Assembly: GCA_020161065.1 (NCBI GenBank)
Contig: JAIUPH010000011.1
Location: 620,001-684,000, forward strand
Origin: Pseudomonadota bacterium
GTDB lineage: Bacteria; Pseudomonadota; Gammaproteobacteria; Burkholderiales; Burkholderiaceae_C
Direction: 5' to 3'
Length of the DNA stretch: 64,000 nucleotides
Shown: piece after piece, positions 63,330-64,000 of the stretch
Position numbering within the stretch: the first letter of the stretch is position 1
How the letters are laid out: every line of letters begins with the position of its first letter
The notes under the pieces: model-generated
What the model was told of the DNA's origin: nothing
Databases searched by the model: none
The model's input: only the letters and a program-made list of their open reading frames with translations
Translations under genes and position numbers: made by a program

Positions 63330-64000
63330 ATGCCATTTGCCACGTTGTCAGCCCTCGAACACCGACTGTCCGTCGGCGTGCCCCTGCCCTTCAACGTGCG
63401 CGACAGCGACGAGACGCTGCTGCTGGCCCGCGGCCGCATCATCGAAACGTCGGAGCAGCTGGCCGCGCTGTTCCGCCGCGGCGCGCTGGTCGACGTGGCC
63501 GAGCTGCAATCGCCGCGCGAACGCGCCCGCCAGGCGGCGCGCCAGGAACTGCCGGGCTTGTGGGCCGACGGCCTGGGCCGCATCAGCCGCGTGCTGAGCG
63601 ACTGCCGCGACGGCTCGTTCTCGCATGCCATCGACGAGGCCAGCGGCGCCGTGCTGGGCCTGGTCGAGCGCGACCCCGACCTGGCGATCTTCCAGGTGCT
63701 GACCCGCGAGGCCAATGCCGATGCCGCCTACGGCGCGCGGCGCTCGATGCAGGCGGCCATCACCAGCTTCCTGGTCGGCCAGCGCCTGGGCTGGGACGGC
63801 GCCGCGCTGGAGCGCGTGTTCAAGGCCGCGCTGACGATGAACCTGTCGATGCTGGAGCTGCAAGGCGAGCTGGCGCGCCGGCGCGCGCCGCCGAGCGCCG
63901 AGCAGCGCGTGGCCCTGGCCACGCACCCGATGCGCAGCGTGGAGATGCTGATGCAGGCCGGCGTGACCGACGAAGACTGGCTGCAGGCCGTGGCCCGCCA
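63330..64000 (+). CDS. HD-GYP-like protein with degenerate HD motif (3' end outside window)
   Basis: At least 223 residues from ATG 63330, open at the window edge. An N-terminal region (about 1-65: SVGVPLPFNVRDSDETLLLA, IIETSEQLAALFRRGALVDV) precedes an HD-GYP-like helical domain from about 90. Where active enzymes have the metal-binding H-D of an LHDIGK-type motif this protein has LTMNLSM (residues 168-174), and the later HP (ATHPMRSVEMLM) remains. It is therefore probably not a c-di-GMP phosphodiesterase but may bind the nucleotide or act as a scaffold. The sigma-28-type promoter upstream suggests late flagellar or motility expression. Confidence 0.8.
   Translation, partial: MPFATLSALEHRLSVGVPLPFNVRDSDETLLLARGRIIETSEQLAALFRRGALVDVAELQSPRERARQAARQELPGLWADGLGRISRVLSDCRDGSFSHAIDEASGAVLGLVERDPDLAIFQVLTREANADAAYGARRSMQAAITSFLVGQRLGWDGAALERVFKAALTMNLSMLELQGELARRRAPPSAEQRVALATHPMRSVEMLMQAGVTDEDWLQAVAR

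Overview
The window looks like a GC-rich betaproteobacterial chromosome segment. The Burkholderiales, and within them the Rubrivivax/Leptothrix/Methylibium-like lineages, fit best. The reasons are very strong G/C third-position bias, the overlapping rpfE-type/recJ pair next to a lolC-lolD-lolE set, a tripartite tricarboxylate transporter, a PHA synthase gene cluster, a PEP-CTERM protein remnant and a flagellar sigma-28-like promoter. This placement rests on gene content and families, not on a database search. I saw no rRNA genes, tRNA genes, CRISPR array or prophage. One intact insertion sequence (IS1634-like) is present.

Layout. 1-2.8 kb: an efflux module, with an HlyD-type adaptor (cut by the window edge) divergent from a MarR regulator and an outer-membrane efflux lipoprotein. 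2.85-8.1 kb: a tight cluster of PHA synthase, FabI-type enoyl reductase, a MaoC-phosphotransacetylase fusion and acetate kinase. 8.2-11.6 kb: two related aldo/keto reductases (one internally deleted), a remnant of a third, and a divergent LysR regulator. 11.6-19.95 kb: a catabolic/uptake island bounded by two RpiR-family regulators. It contains an orphan GltI-like binding protein, a class III aminotransferase, a CMD-family protein, a complete polar amino-acid ABC importer and a C45-type (penicillin acyltransferase-like) hydrolase, with clear candidate operators in front of both transport units. 20-30 kb: a secreted S41 peptidase, valS, a 2-hydroxyacid dehydrogenase, galU, a DUF2189 membrane protein, an alpha/beta hydrolase with a beta-rich tail, a quinone oxidoreductase and a small zinc-ribbon protein. 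30.1-32.05 kb: the IS element, inserted at the stop codon of an SDR gene. 32-41 kb (almost all minus strand): SDR, GNAT, a toxin/antitoxin-like pair, DUF1992, a collapsed LysE gene, a DMT exporter, gamma-glutamyltransferase, an MFS exporter and TctAB. 41-45.2 kb: a GspE/PilB-type ATPase, a spermidine-synthase-like protein, a uracil/hypoxanthine-DNA glycosylase-family protein and TatD. 45.3-49.6 kb: a DegP-like protease, MoxR-DUF58-VWA and an FmdB-type zinc ribbon. 49.7-64 kb: a PQQ-type sugar dehydrogenase, an SDR, recJ, an rpfE-like gene, the PEP-CTERM remnant, lolCDE, a PHP phosphoesterase, a CBS protein, a lipoprotein hydrolase, an MFS transporter, a DUF4160/DUF2442 pair, a YbaK deacylase and a degenerate HD-domain protein behind a sigma-28-like promoter.

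How the genes may work together. The PHA cluster couples an (R)-specific hydratase and polymerase with a phosphotransacetylase/kinase pair, so acyl-CoA could go either to storage polymer or to acid plus ATP. The RpiR-bounded island reads as uptake and breakdown of an amine- or amide-linked compound: ABC import, C45 amide hydrolysis, then transamination. It is the best candidate here for an uncharacterised pathway. Several genes carry recent lesions (in-frame internal deletions in an AKR and a LysE gene, an 11-bp insertion in the PEP-CTERM gene, a 1-base shift in an AKR remnant), so the segment shows local gene decay among otherwise tightly packed genes.
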